From contig DATDRM010000243.1 in the NCBI GenBank assembly GCA_035291705.1, positions 1 through 13,489 on the forward strand: a stretch of 13,489 bases of DNA, read 5' to 3'. This document shows positions 1 through 7,904 of the stretch, one piece after another. Below the pieces are notes generated by a model, which was not told where the DNA came from, did not search any database, and worked only from the letters and a program-made list of their open reading frames with translations. The DNA is from DATDRM01 sp035291705. Its GTDB lineage: Bacteria > Chloroflexota > Anaerolineae > Anaerolineales > UBA4823. Position 1 is the first letter of the stretch. Each line of letters begins with the position of its first letter. Position numbers and translations under genes: made by a program.

Positions 1-307
1 CCAGCCCGATGGCCAATGGTCGCCACAGCCACTCCTTCCACCCCGCCCCTTCCCGGAAAACCCCCGGCAGCCCGAGCTTTTTCGCAAACCAGTATCCGGC
101 CAAGCCCAATAGACCGTAAAGTACGATGATGATCCCCGCATAAGCTAATCCCAGCAGCCAGGGCGGGATGTTCACGGTTGCAGATGGCATGCCTGCCTGC
201 CCCGGCGCCAGCTGTTCCAGCGGGAATATGGCATAGGTCAAAAAAGCCAGCAAGGCGTTGATGCCCACCAGCGCGGCTAATATAGCCAATTGTTTCCGGT
301 TGTTCAT
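1..307 (-). CDS. CPBP-like integral membrane protein, N-terminal part (runs off the window)
   Basis: The reading frame is open from an ATG at 305..307 to the window edge, giving 102 residues of a longer protein. A good Shine-Dalgarno (GAGGGGG) lies just upstream of that ATG and fixes the start. Two hydrophobic segments are visible, at about residues 7-29 and 52-74, joined by a short Pro/Gly-rich external loop. After the second come a basic patch (YWFAKKLGLPG) and an aromatic stretch (GWKEWLWRP). This N-terminal pattern resembles CPBP-family intramembrane endopeptidases (Abi/CAAX-like) that I associate with Chloroflexota. The catalytic EExxxR and HxxxH motifs would lie beyond the window, so the family call is unproven. 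The gene is 84 bp downstream of the frameshifted membrane-protein gene on the same strand and is probably co-transcribed with it. It could be any polytopic membrane protein. Confidence 0.55.
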   Translation of the reverse strand, partial: MNNRKQLAILAALVGINALLAFLTYAIFPLEQLAPGQAGMPSATVNIPPWLLGLAYAGIIIVLYGLLGLAGYWFAKKLGLPGVFREGAGWKEWLWRPLAIGL

Positions 308-391
308 GGGTAATACCCCCTCAAATTAATGTCGAGCGCCACTATTAAATCTGATCATTTTCACCTGTACACTTCACACGTACCCGTTTCC

Positions 392-984
392 CTAACCCTG
401 CTGCGTGATCGCGTAGGCGGTGTAACCGGCGAAGCCTCCATTGACCAACATCCAGGGCAAGGAGAAATAAACCCCACCCTGGAAATAGTCTAAATGCCAG
501 ACCTGATCGGTCTCAGGATAAAATGCGGTGAGGGCGAACAAAACCAGCAGGTAAAAAGCCAGACCAAATCCAATCCCGGTTGCGACTGCCCGCCAACGGG
601 GATGCCAGCCGGCTGGCGCGTAGCGGTAGCCCAAGTCCACGGCAAAACCGATCGCCAGGAAGACCGGCGCCCAGCCTAATGCATACCATGGGCCAATTAA
701 ATTTTGCTTCATAACCCAATCGCCATAATAATCCATCGGGACGCCCAGGATGGCGATCGGCAGCAGCATTGCCAGCCCGGTCCAAAACGCTGCAGTTTCA
801 GGTTCCCCAGGAGGATTACCAGCGCGTAGAAAAAGATGGGGATGACGAACATGCATCCGCCAGAATACTGCTCAACCAAAAAGGCCGCTACAGCGTAGAC
901 GGCAAACAACAGAAAACCGTATCCCAGGATCGGCAACCAAATGCTCGCCCGCCTGGGCTCTATGGATTGTGTCGGAGCCGCCAT
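392..984 (-). pseudogene. Six-helix integral membrane protein of unknown function, split by a single-base frameshift
   Basis: One protein is spread over two frames. The first part starts at the ATG at 982..984, which has AGGAGGT just upstream, and reads about 67 residues ending in NLKLQRF. The second part continues from WTGLAMLLP at 784 to the stop at 392..394, about 130 residues. The switch falls at a run of four A (784..787; TTTT in the coding sense). Restoring one T gives a seamless frame and a protein of about 197 residues. Its predicted helices are near residues 15-37, 44-62, 68-86, 95-117, 128-150 and 170-190. I recognise no family or catalytic motif; a small transporter or substrate-binding membrane subunit is possible. 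The frame break may be a real pseudogenising deletion or a homopolymer sequencing or assembly error. Hydrophobicity is intact on both sides, so any decay is recent. It lies upstream of, and probably in an operon with, the CPBP-like gene. Confidence 0.7.
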
Positions 985-997
985 TCTACCTCCTGAC

Positions 998-1014
998 TTA
1001 TCAGACGCTGATAA
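998..1014. promoter_or_regulatory. 17-bp palindrome upstream of the membrane-protein ribosome binding site
   Basis: TTATCAG and CTGATAA form perfect 7-bp arms around ACG. The element sits 13-29 nt upstream of the ATG at 984, directly before the Shine-Dalgarno. It could be an operator or a small 5' UTR hairpin. No partner site was seen elsewhere in the window. Confidence 0.35.
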
Positions 1015-1076
1015 ACGCTTAAGGAGTTGTCCATCAGATGTTTTGCTTGGCCTACGAAGTACAACCACCTTTCTTC

Positions 1077-1112
1077 AGGTGCGGCGCACTTTAAAAGTGA
1101 GCCGCACCTTTT
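1077..1112 (+). terminator. Hairpin with a T-run, terminator-like on the plus strand
   Basis: The arms 1077..1092 (AGGTGCGGCGCACTTT) and 1094..1109 pair over 16 positions with one mismatch (G1086 with A1100) around a single central base. The right arm runs into TTTT (1109..1112), so the canonical direction is plus. No plus-strand gene was found upstream. It lies just past the minus-strand terminator at 1115..1154, so the two together may insulate the gene block from transcription in either direction. Confidence 0.5.
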
Positions 1113-1114
1113 AC

Positions 1115-1154
1115 AAAATTGATCGTCCAGCAGTGCGCCTGCCGGACGATCAAT
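1115..1154 (-). terminator. Intrinsic terminator of the minus-strand aminotransferase block
   Basis: The arms 1118..1133 and 1139..1154 pair over 16 positions with one mismatch around a 5-base loop. Read on the minus strand, the stem ends in CGATCAAT followed by T residues (1118..1115). It lies about 100 bp past the stop of the aminotransferase gene, where a terminator for the long minus-strand gene series is expected. Confidence 0.65.
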
Positions 1155-1207
1155 GAGTCAGACCGGACAGCAGATTAACCGCTGGCTGATCTCGAATGGC
1201 CAAACCG

Positions 1208-1242
1208 AATACTGTTTACTAAATACTGAGCACTCCTTCGTC
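1208..1242. repeat. Degenerate 7-bp tandem tract
   Basis: AATACTG occurs at 1208 and 1222, exactly 14 bp apart, with TTTACTA between and AGCACTC after, so ACT recurs every 7 bp. Immediately downstream CCTTCGTCT is repeated 11 bp apart (1234 and 1245). The tract fills the space just after the aminotransferase stop. Confidence 0.5.
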
Positions 1243-1257
1243 TGTCCTTCGTCTAAC

Positions 1258-2370
1258 TCACGCTGGCTTCCCGGCCAGGTAATCCTTCACCGCCTGGACA
1301 GCCATCTTGTTCTCTTCCTCTGAGCCGATGGTGATACGGAACCAGCCGTCGCTGCCGTACATGGCCGACTGACCGCGGAAGATCAGCCCACGCTTCAGGG
1401 CGAAATCCATAACCTCCTTGCCCTTCTTGCCCGCCGGTCCTGCATCGAATAGGATATAGTTGCCTTCCGAGCGGATAATAACCAGCCCTGGGATATTGCC
1501 GAGCTCCTTCTCGAAGTAGGCCAAGGCGCGGTTGTTGAAATCCACGCGGAACTTCAACCCCTCGGTGTCCTCCAGCGCCGCCAGCCCAGCCCACATGGCG
1601 ATGGTGCTGACGTTCCACGGCAGCAGCGTGCCCGAGATCTGCCCGATCACGTCCTTGTCGCCCAGGGCGTAACCGAAGCGCACGCCCGCCAGGCCATATG
1701 CCTTCGATAGCGTGCGGGTGATGATCACGTTCTTGTACTTCTTGGTCAGCCCGACCTGCGACTTGCCCAGTCCGGCGTATTCCACGTAGGCCTCGTCCAC
1801 CACGAACGGGATGCCCGTCTCAGCCAGGGTGACGAAGTGCTGGGCGTCCATGAAGTTGCCGGTGGGGTTGTTCGGGTTGGCGATCACAATGATCTTGGTC
1901 TTCTCGGTGATCGATTCAAGGATCGTGCCCGGATCGTAAAGCAACTGCTTGTCCTTGTAGACCATCGGCACGGAGACCAGCTTGCCGCCCAGGATGTTTG
2001 TGCGCAGCTTGTAGATGCCGAAGCAAGGTGTATGCTGGATCACCTCTTCTCCCGGCTGCAGGAAGGAGCGAAAGACATTGTCGAACACCTCGCTCGAGCC
2101 GTTGCCCAGCAGCACGTTTTCCGGCCCGTCCAGTCCGTTGATCTCGGCGATCTTCGAACGCACCACCAGCCCCTGGTCCATGTAGCGGTTGCCCATCTTG
2201 GCGTACTTATTGATCGCCTCCAACACCTTATCGGATGGCGGGTTGGGGTTCTCGTTGGACATCATACGGTGGAGCTCAGGCTGCCGCCAGGCCAGCTCGA
2301 TGTGGCTGGAGATGTACATCGGCGTGCCCTTCACCCACGGAACGTAGTATTCCTCGATTGCTTTCTTCAT
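1258..2370 (-). CDS. Histidinol-phosphate aminotransferase-like PLP enzyme (class I/II aminotransferase)
   Basis: The 370-residue product is of normal length for the HisC-like fold-type I aminotransferases. Visible family marks are GNGSSE at 89-94 (phosphate contact of PLP), NPNNPTG at 165-171, DEAY at 192-195 (the Asp that bonds the PLP ring nitrogen), SKAYGLAG with the Schiff-base lysine K223, and RITIG with R345, the usual carboxylate-binding arginine. The ATG at 2368..2370 is preceded by AAAGGA at a normal distance. The HisC family transaminates histidinol phosphate with glutamate, but members outside his operons often act on other amino acids. No his genes are nearby; here it follows transketolase by 67 bp on the same strand. 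I therefore keep the family name without a symbol. A role in handling an amino acid from the neighbouring catabolic genes is inference. The enzyme is cytosolic. Confidence 0.88.
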   Translation of the reverse strand: MKKAIEEYYVPWVKGTPMYISSHIELAWRQPELHRMMSNENPNPPSDKVLEAINKYAKMGNRYMDQGLVVRSKIAEINGLDGPENVLLGNGSSEVFDNVFRSFLQPGEEVIQHTPCFGIYKLRTNILGGKLVSVPMVYKDKQLLYDPGTILESITEKTKIIVIANPNNPTGNFMDAQHFVTLAETGIPFVVDEAYVEYAGLGKSQVGLTKKYKNVIITRTLSKAYGLAGVRFGYALGDKDVIGQISGTLLPWNVSTIAMWAGLAALEDTEGLKFRVDFNNRALAYFEKELGNIPGLVIIRSEGNYILFDAGPAGKKGKEVMDFALKRGLIFRGQSAMYGSDGWFRITIGSEEENKMAVQAVKDYLAGKPA

Positions 2371-2384
2371 TGCAGGGTCCTTTC

Positions 2385-2431
2385 TTGTTAGTTGGTTAGT
2401 TTGATAGTTTGAAAGTTTGGTAGTTGAATAA
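2385..2431. repeat. Degenerate 8-bp tandem tract between transketolase and aminotransferase
   Basis: Units such as TTGGTTAG, TTTGATAG, TTTGAAAG and TTTGGTAG follow one another at exact 8-bp steps from 2392, for about five units. The tract occupies most of the 67-bp spacer and stops a few bases short of the aminotransferase ribosome binding site. Confidence 0.6.
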
Positions 2432-2437
2432 TTTAAT

Positions 2438-4423
2438 TCACTTCACCAGAAGCCTGGCAGCTTCGGCCACCCTCTCCGCCGTCAACCCAAACTGCTCGAA
2501 GAGCACCTTGTACGGCGCAGAAGCCCCGAAGCGGTCCAGCCCGATTGCCGCTCCTGACTTGGTGTCTTCATCCAGGTAATGCGCCCAGGCCAGGGTGACA
2601 CCAGCTTCGATTGAAAGGCGCGGCACGCCTGACGGCAGCACGCTCCCCCGGTAGGACAGCGGCTGGGCGTCGAATAGCTCCCAGCAAGGCATTGAGACCA
2701 CTCGCGCCTGTACGCCGTCCCCAGCCAACAGTTCACGCGCCTTGAGCGCTAGGCTGACCTCGGAACCGGTCGCCAGCAGCGCAATATCCGGCTTGCCATC
2801 GCCTGTCTCCGCCAGGATATACGCGCCCCGCGCCAGGCCATCATCGATCGGGGTCATCACCGGCAGGTCCTGGCGGGTTAACGCCAGCACTGTCGGACCA
2901 TGCTTGCGCTCCAGGGCAATTTTCCAGGCTGTGGCGGTCTCGTTGGCATCGGCCGGTCGGATCACCAGCAGGTTGGGGATCGCTCGCAGAGCTGTCAGGT
3001 GCTCCACCGGTTGGTGTGTGGGACCGTCTTCTCCAAGCCCGATGCTGTCATGGGTGAAGACGTATACTACCGGTAGTCCCATGAACGCCGCCAAGCGGAT
3101 CGTTGGACGCATATAGTCGGAAAAGATCAAGAAGGTACCGCCGTACGGACGCATCCCGTGCAGCGCCAAGCCGTTCATGATCGCCCCCATACCATGCTCG
3201 CGCACACCAAAATGAATATACCTGCCAGCGAAGTCGCCCCGGCGGATGATCTGGCCACCTTGTGGCAGGGTGTTGTTGCTGGGAGTCAGGTCAGCCGACC
3301 CGCCGACCAGATTGAACAGGTGTGGGGAGATGGCGTCCAGCACCTTTCCGGATGCCACGCGCGTCGCCAGTGGTTTTTCTGGCGAAAAAGCTGGCAAGGA
3401 CGCCTCCCAGCCAGGCGGCAGCTCCCCTTTGACGTACAGATCCCACTCCTCCGCCAGATCCGGGTAGACGGCGCGGTAATCCACCAGCAGTTTTTTCCAT
3501 TCCTCCTGCTTAGTCACCCCACATTGGCAGACTTTTCCGAAATACGTGATGATTTCCGGCGGGACAAAAAAACGCGCTTCTGGGTCCCAGCCAAAATACA
3601 CCTTCGTCTTGCGTAAGTCTTCCTCACCTAGCGGCGAGCCATGCACCTTGGCCATGTCCTGGCGTGGGCTTCCGAAGCCGATATGCGTGCGGCAGGCGAT
3701 CAGTGAAGGCCGTTCCTTCTCCGCCTGCGCCGCCCGGATGGCGACATCCACCGCCTGCATATCGTGCCCGTCGACATGTTGCACGTGCCAACCGTAAGCA
3801 GCAAAGCGCGCCGGAACGTCGTCGCTGAAAGCCAAATCAGTCGGCCCGTCTATCGAGATGTGATTATCGTCGTAGAGGACGATCAGCCGGTTCAGACCCA
3901 GGTGCCCAGCCAGCGAGGCTACCTCGTGTGACACTCCTTCCATTAAATCACCGTCGGAAGCCAGGACATAGGTATAGTGGTCGACTAGGGAATATCCTGG
4001 GCGGTTGAAATACGTCGCCAGGATGCGTTCCGCCAAGGCCATGCCGACCGCATTGCCGAAGCCCTGTCCCAACGGACCGGTGGTGGTTTCAACGCCGCGC
4101 TGCAGATCGTATTCGGGGTGTCCCGGAGTGCAGCTGCCCCACTGGCGGAAGCGTTTGACCTCCTCCAAGGGCATCGGGTAGCCGTGCAGGTGCAGGAGAG
4201 CATACAACAAGGCCGAACCGTGGCCGGCAGAGAGCACAAAGCGGTCTCTGTCAGGCCAGTCAGGATCTGTGGGGTTGTGTTTCAAATAGCGTGTCCAAAG
4301 CACGATCGCCAGATCTGCCGCTCCAAGCGGCAACCCGGGATGACCGGAGTTCGCCTGCTGGACAGCGTCTGCCGCCAGCATACGCAGTGTCGTGGCTGCT
4401 AATCGATCGGTGTCATCGTACAT
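2438..4423 (-). CDS. tkt: Transketolase
   Basis: This thiamine-diphosphate enzyme moves two-carbon ketol units between sugar phosphates in the non-oxidative pentose phosphate pathway. The start chosen gives 661 residues, the usual family length, and residue numbers almost match E. coli TktA. Visible are SGHPG with H28, the ThDP/metal motif SDGDLMEG (D157) closing with N187, H261, the catalytic glutamate E409 in FGVREHGMGA, and the pyrimidine-domain loop around H470 in GPTHQPVEHL. All three domains are complete. An in-frame ATG at 4462 would add 13 residues, but it has no ribosome binding site, whereas the ATG at 4421..4423 follows GGGAGAA (slightly long spacing). It lies 166 bp after the flavoprotein gene. 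In this setting it could help feed C1-derived or sugar carbon, but a housekeeping role is equally likely. Confidence 0.95.
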   Translation of the reverse strand: MYDDTDRLAATTLRMLAADAVQQANSGHPGLPLGAADLAIVLWTRYLKHNPTDPDWPDRDRFVLSAGHGSALLYALLHLHGYPMPLEEVKRFRQWGSCTPGHPEYDLQRGVETTTGPLGQGFGNAVGMALAERILATYFNRPGYSLVDHYTYVLASDGDLMEGVSHEVASLAGHLGLNRLIVLYDDNHISIDGPTDLAFSDDVPARFAAYGWHVQHVDGHDMQAVDVAIRAAQAEKERPSLIACRTHIGFGSPRQDMAKVHGSPLGEEDLRKTKVYFGWDPEARFFVPPEIITYFGKVCQCGVTKQEEWKKLLVDYRAVYPDLAEEWDLYVKGELPPGWEASLPAFSPEKPLATRVASGKVLDAISPHLFNLVGGSADLTPSNNTLPQGGQIIRRGDFAGRYIHFGVREHGMGAIMNGLALHGMRPYGGTFLIFSDYMRPTIRLAAFMGLPVVYVFTHDSIGLGEDGPTHQPVEHLTALRAIPNLLVIRPADANETATAWKIALERKHGPTVLALTRQDLPVMTPIDDGLARGAYILAETGDGKPDIALLATGSEVSLALKARELLAGDGVQARVVSMPCWELFDAQPLSYRGSVLPSGVPRLSIEAGVTLAWAHYLDEDTKSGAAIGLDRFGASAPYKVLFEQFGLTAERVAEAARLLVK

Positions 4424-4501
4424 AGGCTTGATGTTCTCCCTGTTGCGTCGAGTTTTGTACATAAAGTGTCATTCTGTAAGGGTCATGCGTCAAGTGTCAC
4501 C

Positions 4502-4557
4502 CATCATGTAATCCATATTACGAATTACGTAATACGTAATCCGGATTATGCAATAAG
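4502..4557. repeat. Degenerate 7-bp tandem tract between the flavoprotein and transketolase genes
   Basis: Heptads in strict 7-bp phase include TAATCCA (4509), TATTACG (4516), AATTACG (4523), TAATACG (4530) and TAATCCG (4537), then weaker copies to 4557. The 4424..4589 spacer otherwise shows no terminator and no convincing promoter. Confidence 0.6.
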
Positions 4558-4589
4558 AATTCCACTGAACAATATGTATTGAGTACCGA

Positions 4590-7028
4590 TTACTCCCGAA
4601 CACGTTCTCCTTTCGGATCATAGAGCGGCGAGTGCTCGACCACCGCGCCCACGTTTTCGCCGAAGCACTCGATCTCCAGCTGGGCGCCAGGCTTGGCGTA
4701 TTCAACCGGTAGGTAAGCAAAGACAATGCTCTTTTGCACTGTATAGCCATACCCACCCGAAGCCACCCAACTGATGATCTGGTCGCTCCCGGCGACCCGG
4801 ATGGGTTCCTTACCCAGGGTGATCACCCGGCTGTCAGCCAACGTCAGGCAGCATAGCTTACGCGTAACGCCGGCTTCCTTTTGCTTGAGCAGGGCCGCAC
4901 GACCAAGGAAATCGCCTTTATCCAGCTTAACGGCAAAGCCCAGGCCAGCCTCAAAGGGTGTGTAATCCGGGCTGATCTCGGCGCTCCAGTAGCGGTAAGC
5001 CTTCTCCAGGCGCAGCGAGTCGAGCGCCTTGTAACCCGCCGCCACCATCCCCTCTGGCTGCCCGGCCTCCCACAGCGTGTCCCACAGGCGCAGACCGTAT
5101 TCCATTGGGCAGTAAAACTCCCAACCCAGCTCGCCGACGTAAGTGACTCGGCTTGCCAGGACGGGCACATCGCCGACAGTGATCCGTTTGGCCATCATAT
5201 AAGGGAAAGCCGCGTTGGACAGATCGTCGTGAGTGACTTTTTCTAGAATGGTGCGCGCTTTAGGCCCCCACAGACCGATGCAGGCATAGAAAGAACTGAC
5301 GTCTTCGATGGTTACCGAGCCGTCTTCGGGCATGTTCAGGTTCAGCCAGGATCGGTCGTGCTCGCCAAAAGCTGTCCCAGTAATGATAAAGAAGCGATCT
5401 TCCGCCAGACGGGTGACGGTAAAGTCGCACTCAATCCCCCCGCGTGGGTTCAGGCACTGGGTGTAGACCACTGTACCGAGCGGCTGGTCGATGTCGTTGG
5501 CGCAGACATAGTTTAGGAACTTCAGCGCTCCTGGCCCGCGCACTTCGAACTTGTTGAATGAAGTCTCGTCGAAAAGCCCGGCGACCTGGCGGGTTTTAAT
5601 ATGTTCATAGCCGATCGCCCGCGACCAATTGTGGTGCGCCCAGCCGGTTGGTTCGTGCCCATGCCGCGCCAGCGCCTCGTAAGGCTTGAAGTAATTCGGA
5701 CGCTCCCAGCCGAACTTCTCCCCGAAGAATGCGCCCAGGTCGCGCAGGCGATGAAAGGTAGGAGAGAGGCGCAAGTTGCGCCCGGTCATGCGTTCTTCAC
5801 CAGGGTAATGGATATCGTAATATTGCGAATAGGTCTCGATGGTGCGTGCCACGGTGTAATCCTGGCTGGCGTAGTTTGAACCGAAGCGGCGCACGTCCAG
5901 CCGCCACATGTCCCATTCTGGATGGCCGTCGATGATCCACTCGGCCATTACCTTACCGATGCCGCCCGCACCAGCCAGGCCGTGGGCGCAGAAGGCGCAC
6001 GCCACCCAGAAACCCTTAACCGCTGTCGGACCTAGTAAGAACTCGCCGTCGGGGGTGAAGCCTTCGGGGCCATTGAGCAGCTGGATAATCTCGGCTGTCT
6101 CGACTGCCGGAACGCGCTTGATCGAGTTCTCCATTAAGGGCGCAAAGCGATCCCAATCCGGTGGGAGTAACTGATATTTGAAATCCTTAGGGATTCCCCG
6201 CAGCCCAAACGGGGCGGGGTCACGCTCATAACCCCCGGTGACTATCCCGCCGACTTCCTCGCGCCAATAAACCAGCAGGTCCGGGTCGCGCAGGGTGGGG
6301 AAATCGTGCCCCACACCCGGGATCGGCTTGGTGATGATGTACAGGTGGGCCATCGGCACTACTGGCAGGGTCAGGCCGACCATCTTGCCCACTTCGCCGC
6401 CCCATTGCCCCGCGGCGTTGACCACGATCTCGGTCTGGATCGTTCCTTGATCGGTGACAACCTCGCTCACCCGGCCATTCTTGAGGTGGATCGCCTCGAC
6501 ATTGGTGTCCTGGTAGAACCTGGCGCCGCGGTTTTTCGCCCCAGCCGCCAAAGCATTGGTCAACCCCGTAGGGTCGATCATGCCATCATTAGGTGTGTAG
6601 GCCGCACCCACCACACCATCCAGGGACATGATCGGGAACAAGTCGAGGGCCTCCTTGGGGCTGAGTAGCTCCATCGGCATGCCAAAAGAGCGCGCCATGC
6701 CCACCAGGCGCTTGACGTCTTCCATGCGTTCCGGCGAAGAGGCCAGGCGCAGACCACCAACCTCCCGCCAGCCGGTGTCTACGCCAGTCTCGTTTTTCAG
6801 CCGCCGGTAGAGGTCGGTGCTGTAGTACATCATACGAGTCAGGTTGGCGTCTGAACGCAGCTGGCCAACCAGCCCAGCTGAATGCCAGGTCGAACCTGCG
6901 GTCAGTTCGTGGCGTTCGAGCACAACCACATCCTTCCAACCCATCAGCGTCAGGTGATAGGCGATGCTACAGCCTCCCACACCCCCGCCGATGATAACAA
7001 CTCGTGCATGTGAGGGTACTTCAGACAT
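4590..7028 (-). CDS. Dimethylglycine/sarcosine dehydrogenase-like FAD oxidoreductase with GcvT domain
   Basis: The 812-residue protein has the two-part layout of the dimethylglycine/sarcosine dehydrogenase family. An N-terminal DAO-type FAD domain (about 8-370) begins with VVIIGGGVGG. A linker follows to about 425, then a GcvT aminomethyltransferase domain (about 430-690) and a GcvT C-terminal barrel. H49 in STWHSAGL matches the histidine that binds FAD covalently in mammalian enzymes. VTYVGELGWEFY and FEAGLGFAVKLDKGDFLGR are typical of the folate-binding domain. The family oxidises N-methyl groups and can pass formaldehyde to tetrahydrofolate as 5,10-methylene-THF. Exact substrate is not readable. 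A TTG at 7032..7034 could start two residues earlier, but AAGGAG is only 4 nt from it and 10 nt from the ATG at 7026..7028, so I chose the ATG. The gene is 52 bp after the CBS gene and probably in its operon. No signal peptide is seen; cytosolic. Confidence 0.9.
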   Translation of the reverse strand: MSEVPSHARVVIIGGGVGGCSIAYHLTLMGWKDVVVLERHELTAGSTWHSAGLVGQLRSDANLTRMMYYSTDLYRRLKNETGVDTGWREVGGLRLASSPERMEDVKRLVGMARSFGMPMELLSPKEALDLFPIMSLDGVVGAAYTPNDGMIDPTGLTNALAAGAKNRGARFYQDTNVEAIHLKNGRVSEVVTDQGTIQTEIVVNAAGQWGGEVGKMVGLTLPVVPMAHLYIITKPIPGVGHDFPTLRDPDLLVYWREEVGGIVTGGYERDPAPFGLRGIPKDFKYQLLPPDWDRFAPLMENSIKRVPAVETAEIIQLLNGPEGFTPDGEFLLGPTAVKGFWVACAFCAHGLAGAGGIGKVMAEWIIDGHPEWDMWRLDVRRFGSNYASQDYTVARTIETYSQYYDIHYPGEERMTGRNLRLSPTFHRLRDLGAFFGEKFGWERPNYFKPYEALARHGHEPTGWAHHNWSRAIGYEHIKTRQVAGLFDETSFNKFEVRGPGALKFLNYVCANDIDQPLGTVVYTQCLNPRGGIECDFTVTRLAEDRFFIITGTAFGEHDRSWLNLNMPEDGSVTIEDVSSFYACIGLWGPKARTILEKVTHDDLSNAAFPYMMAKRITVGDVPVLASRVTYVGELGWEFYCPMEYGLRLWDTLWEAGQPEGMVAAGYKALDSLRLEKAYRYWSAEISPDYTPFEAGLGFAVKLDKGDFLGRAALLKQKEAGVTRKLCCLTLADSRVITLGKEPIRVAGSDQIISWVASGGYGYTVQKSIVFAYLPVEYAKPGAQLEIECFGENVGAVVEHSPLYDPKGERVRE

Positions 7029-7046
7029 ATTCAATTAGCTCCTTTT

Positions 7047-7081
7047 GATCGTGATTAGAGAGTCGAGGATCGAGATTGGAT
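7047..7081. repeat. Degenerate 7-bp tandem tract between the CBS and flavoprotein genes
   Basis: GATCGTG, ATTAGAG, AGTCGAG, GATCGAG and ATTGGAT follow in strict 7-bp phase from 7047. They fill two thirds of the 52-bp spacer and abut the flavoprotein ribosome binding site. Confidence 0.5.
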
Positions 7082-7893
7082 CATTTCTGCCAGACTGAAT
7101 CCGGCCGAGCCATCTCCACCACGATATCATATGAGGAGATCACTCCGAGAGGCAGCGACTCAGGGTTATCGGGGTCAATCACCAGAAGTCGGTGGTGATG
7201 GTTCTCGATCATCTTCTTCGCCGCCTCCCGCAGGTTAGCTGTGATCTCAATTGTGATATAAGAATGCATGATCTCAGTCACCAGCATCTCATCTGGTACC
7301 GCGTGCATATCGTCAAAAGGAAGCAGATCCAATCCGCTAAAGATGCCCAGCGGTTTGCCGGTGTCGTTGACAACGATCACTGAACGCCACCCGGTATCGG
7401 CCAGCGCCCGGGCGACTGCCTTAACCGCAGTCTTATCTCGGCACACCAGGTAGACATCGGACATCACGTCGCCAACGGTGTCCCGCCCGATCGGTATCTC
7501 AGCAGCCAGCTCGGTAATAAAGTCGGAAATTGAAATCACCCCGACCGCTTTACCTTTATCACATACCAGCAGGCGGCGGATCTCCTCTTCTCGCATACGA
7601 CGGGCAGCCTCGCTCGCCGGAGAGTCGGCGTCAATCGTCTCGACGGGCGAAGACATTAGCTCTCCCGCGGTCATTCCGCGCATAGCGATCAGGCTTTCTG
7701 CATCTCCTGAGAGCCATTCACCGGCGAGTAAGTCGAAATCAGTGATCACACCAATCGGCTTATTATTACGGTCGGCGACGAACAACGAATGAACGCGACG
7801 TTCCGCCAATAGCTTTGCCACCTGACCCAATGAACAATCAGGACGGCAGGTCATGATCCCCGGATGCATTAAATCGCGCACCAACCTGGTCAC
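7081..7893 (-). CDS. Protein with four CBS domains
   Basis: The 270-residue protein consists almost only of CBS domains, two Bateman pairs in tandem: about 7-60, 77-130, 142-195 and 208-265. Each ends with the usual signature: GVITDFDL (48-55), GVISISDF (118-125), GIFSGLDL (183-190) and GVISSYDI (250-257), each with the aspartate that contacts ribose in nucleotide-binding members. No enzymatic, transporter or DNA-binding domain is attached, so it is probably a stand-alone adenine-nucleotide (AMP, ATP or S-adenosyl compound) sensor acting on a partner protein. It starts with GTG (7891..7893), supported by a strong AGGAGG seven bases upstream. It is only 11 bp from the nucleotidyltransferase-fold gene before it, so the two are surely co-transcribed, with the flavoprotein gene following. 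The partner is unknown. Confidence 0.9.
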   Translation of the reverse strand: MTRLVRDLMHPGIMTCRPDCSLGQVAKLLAERRVHSLFVADRNNKPIGVITDFDLLAGEWLSGDAESLIAMRGMTAGELMSSPVETIDADSPASEAARRMREEEIRRLLVCDKGKAVGVISISDFITELAAEIPIGRDTVGDVMSDVYLVCRDKTAVKAVARALADTGWRSVIVVNDTGKPLGIFSGLDLLPFDDMHAVPDEMLVTEIMHSYITIEITANLREAAKKMIENHHHRLLVIDPDNPESLPLGVISSYDIVVEMARPDSVWQK

Positions 7894-7904
7894 TTTGTCA
7901 CCTC

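Noticed and set aside
1837..2391. 184-codon open frame on the plus strand, opposite the aminotransferase
   Set aside because: It lies wholly antisense to a gene with all PLP-enzyme motifs, its translation has no recognisable domain, and the Val/His/Asp/Leu-rich composition is that of a reverse-complement shadow.
2438..4423. Unusual SDGDLMEG in place of GDGCLMEG in transketolase
   Set aside because: This variant is common in bacterial transketolases and keeps the metal-binding Asp, so it is not notable.
4424..4462. Upstream ATG at 4462 as the transketolase start
   Set aside because: No ribosome binding site precedes it and the 13 extra residues (MYKTRRNRENIKP) extend beyond the normal family N-terminus; the ATG at 4423 follows GGGAGAA.
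7029..7034. TTG at 7034 as the flavoprotein start
   Set aside because: The ribosome binding site AAGGAG is only 4 bases from it; the ATG two codons later has normal spacing.
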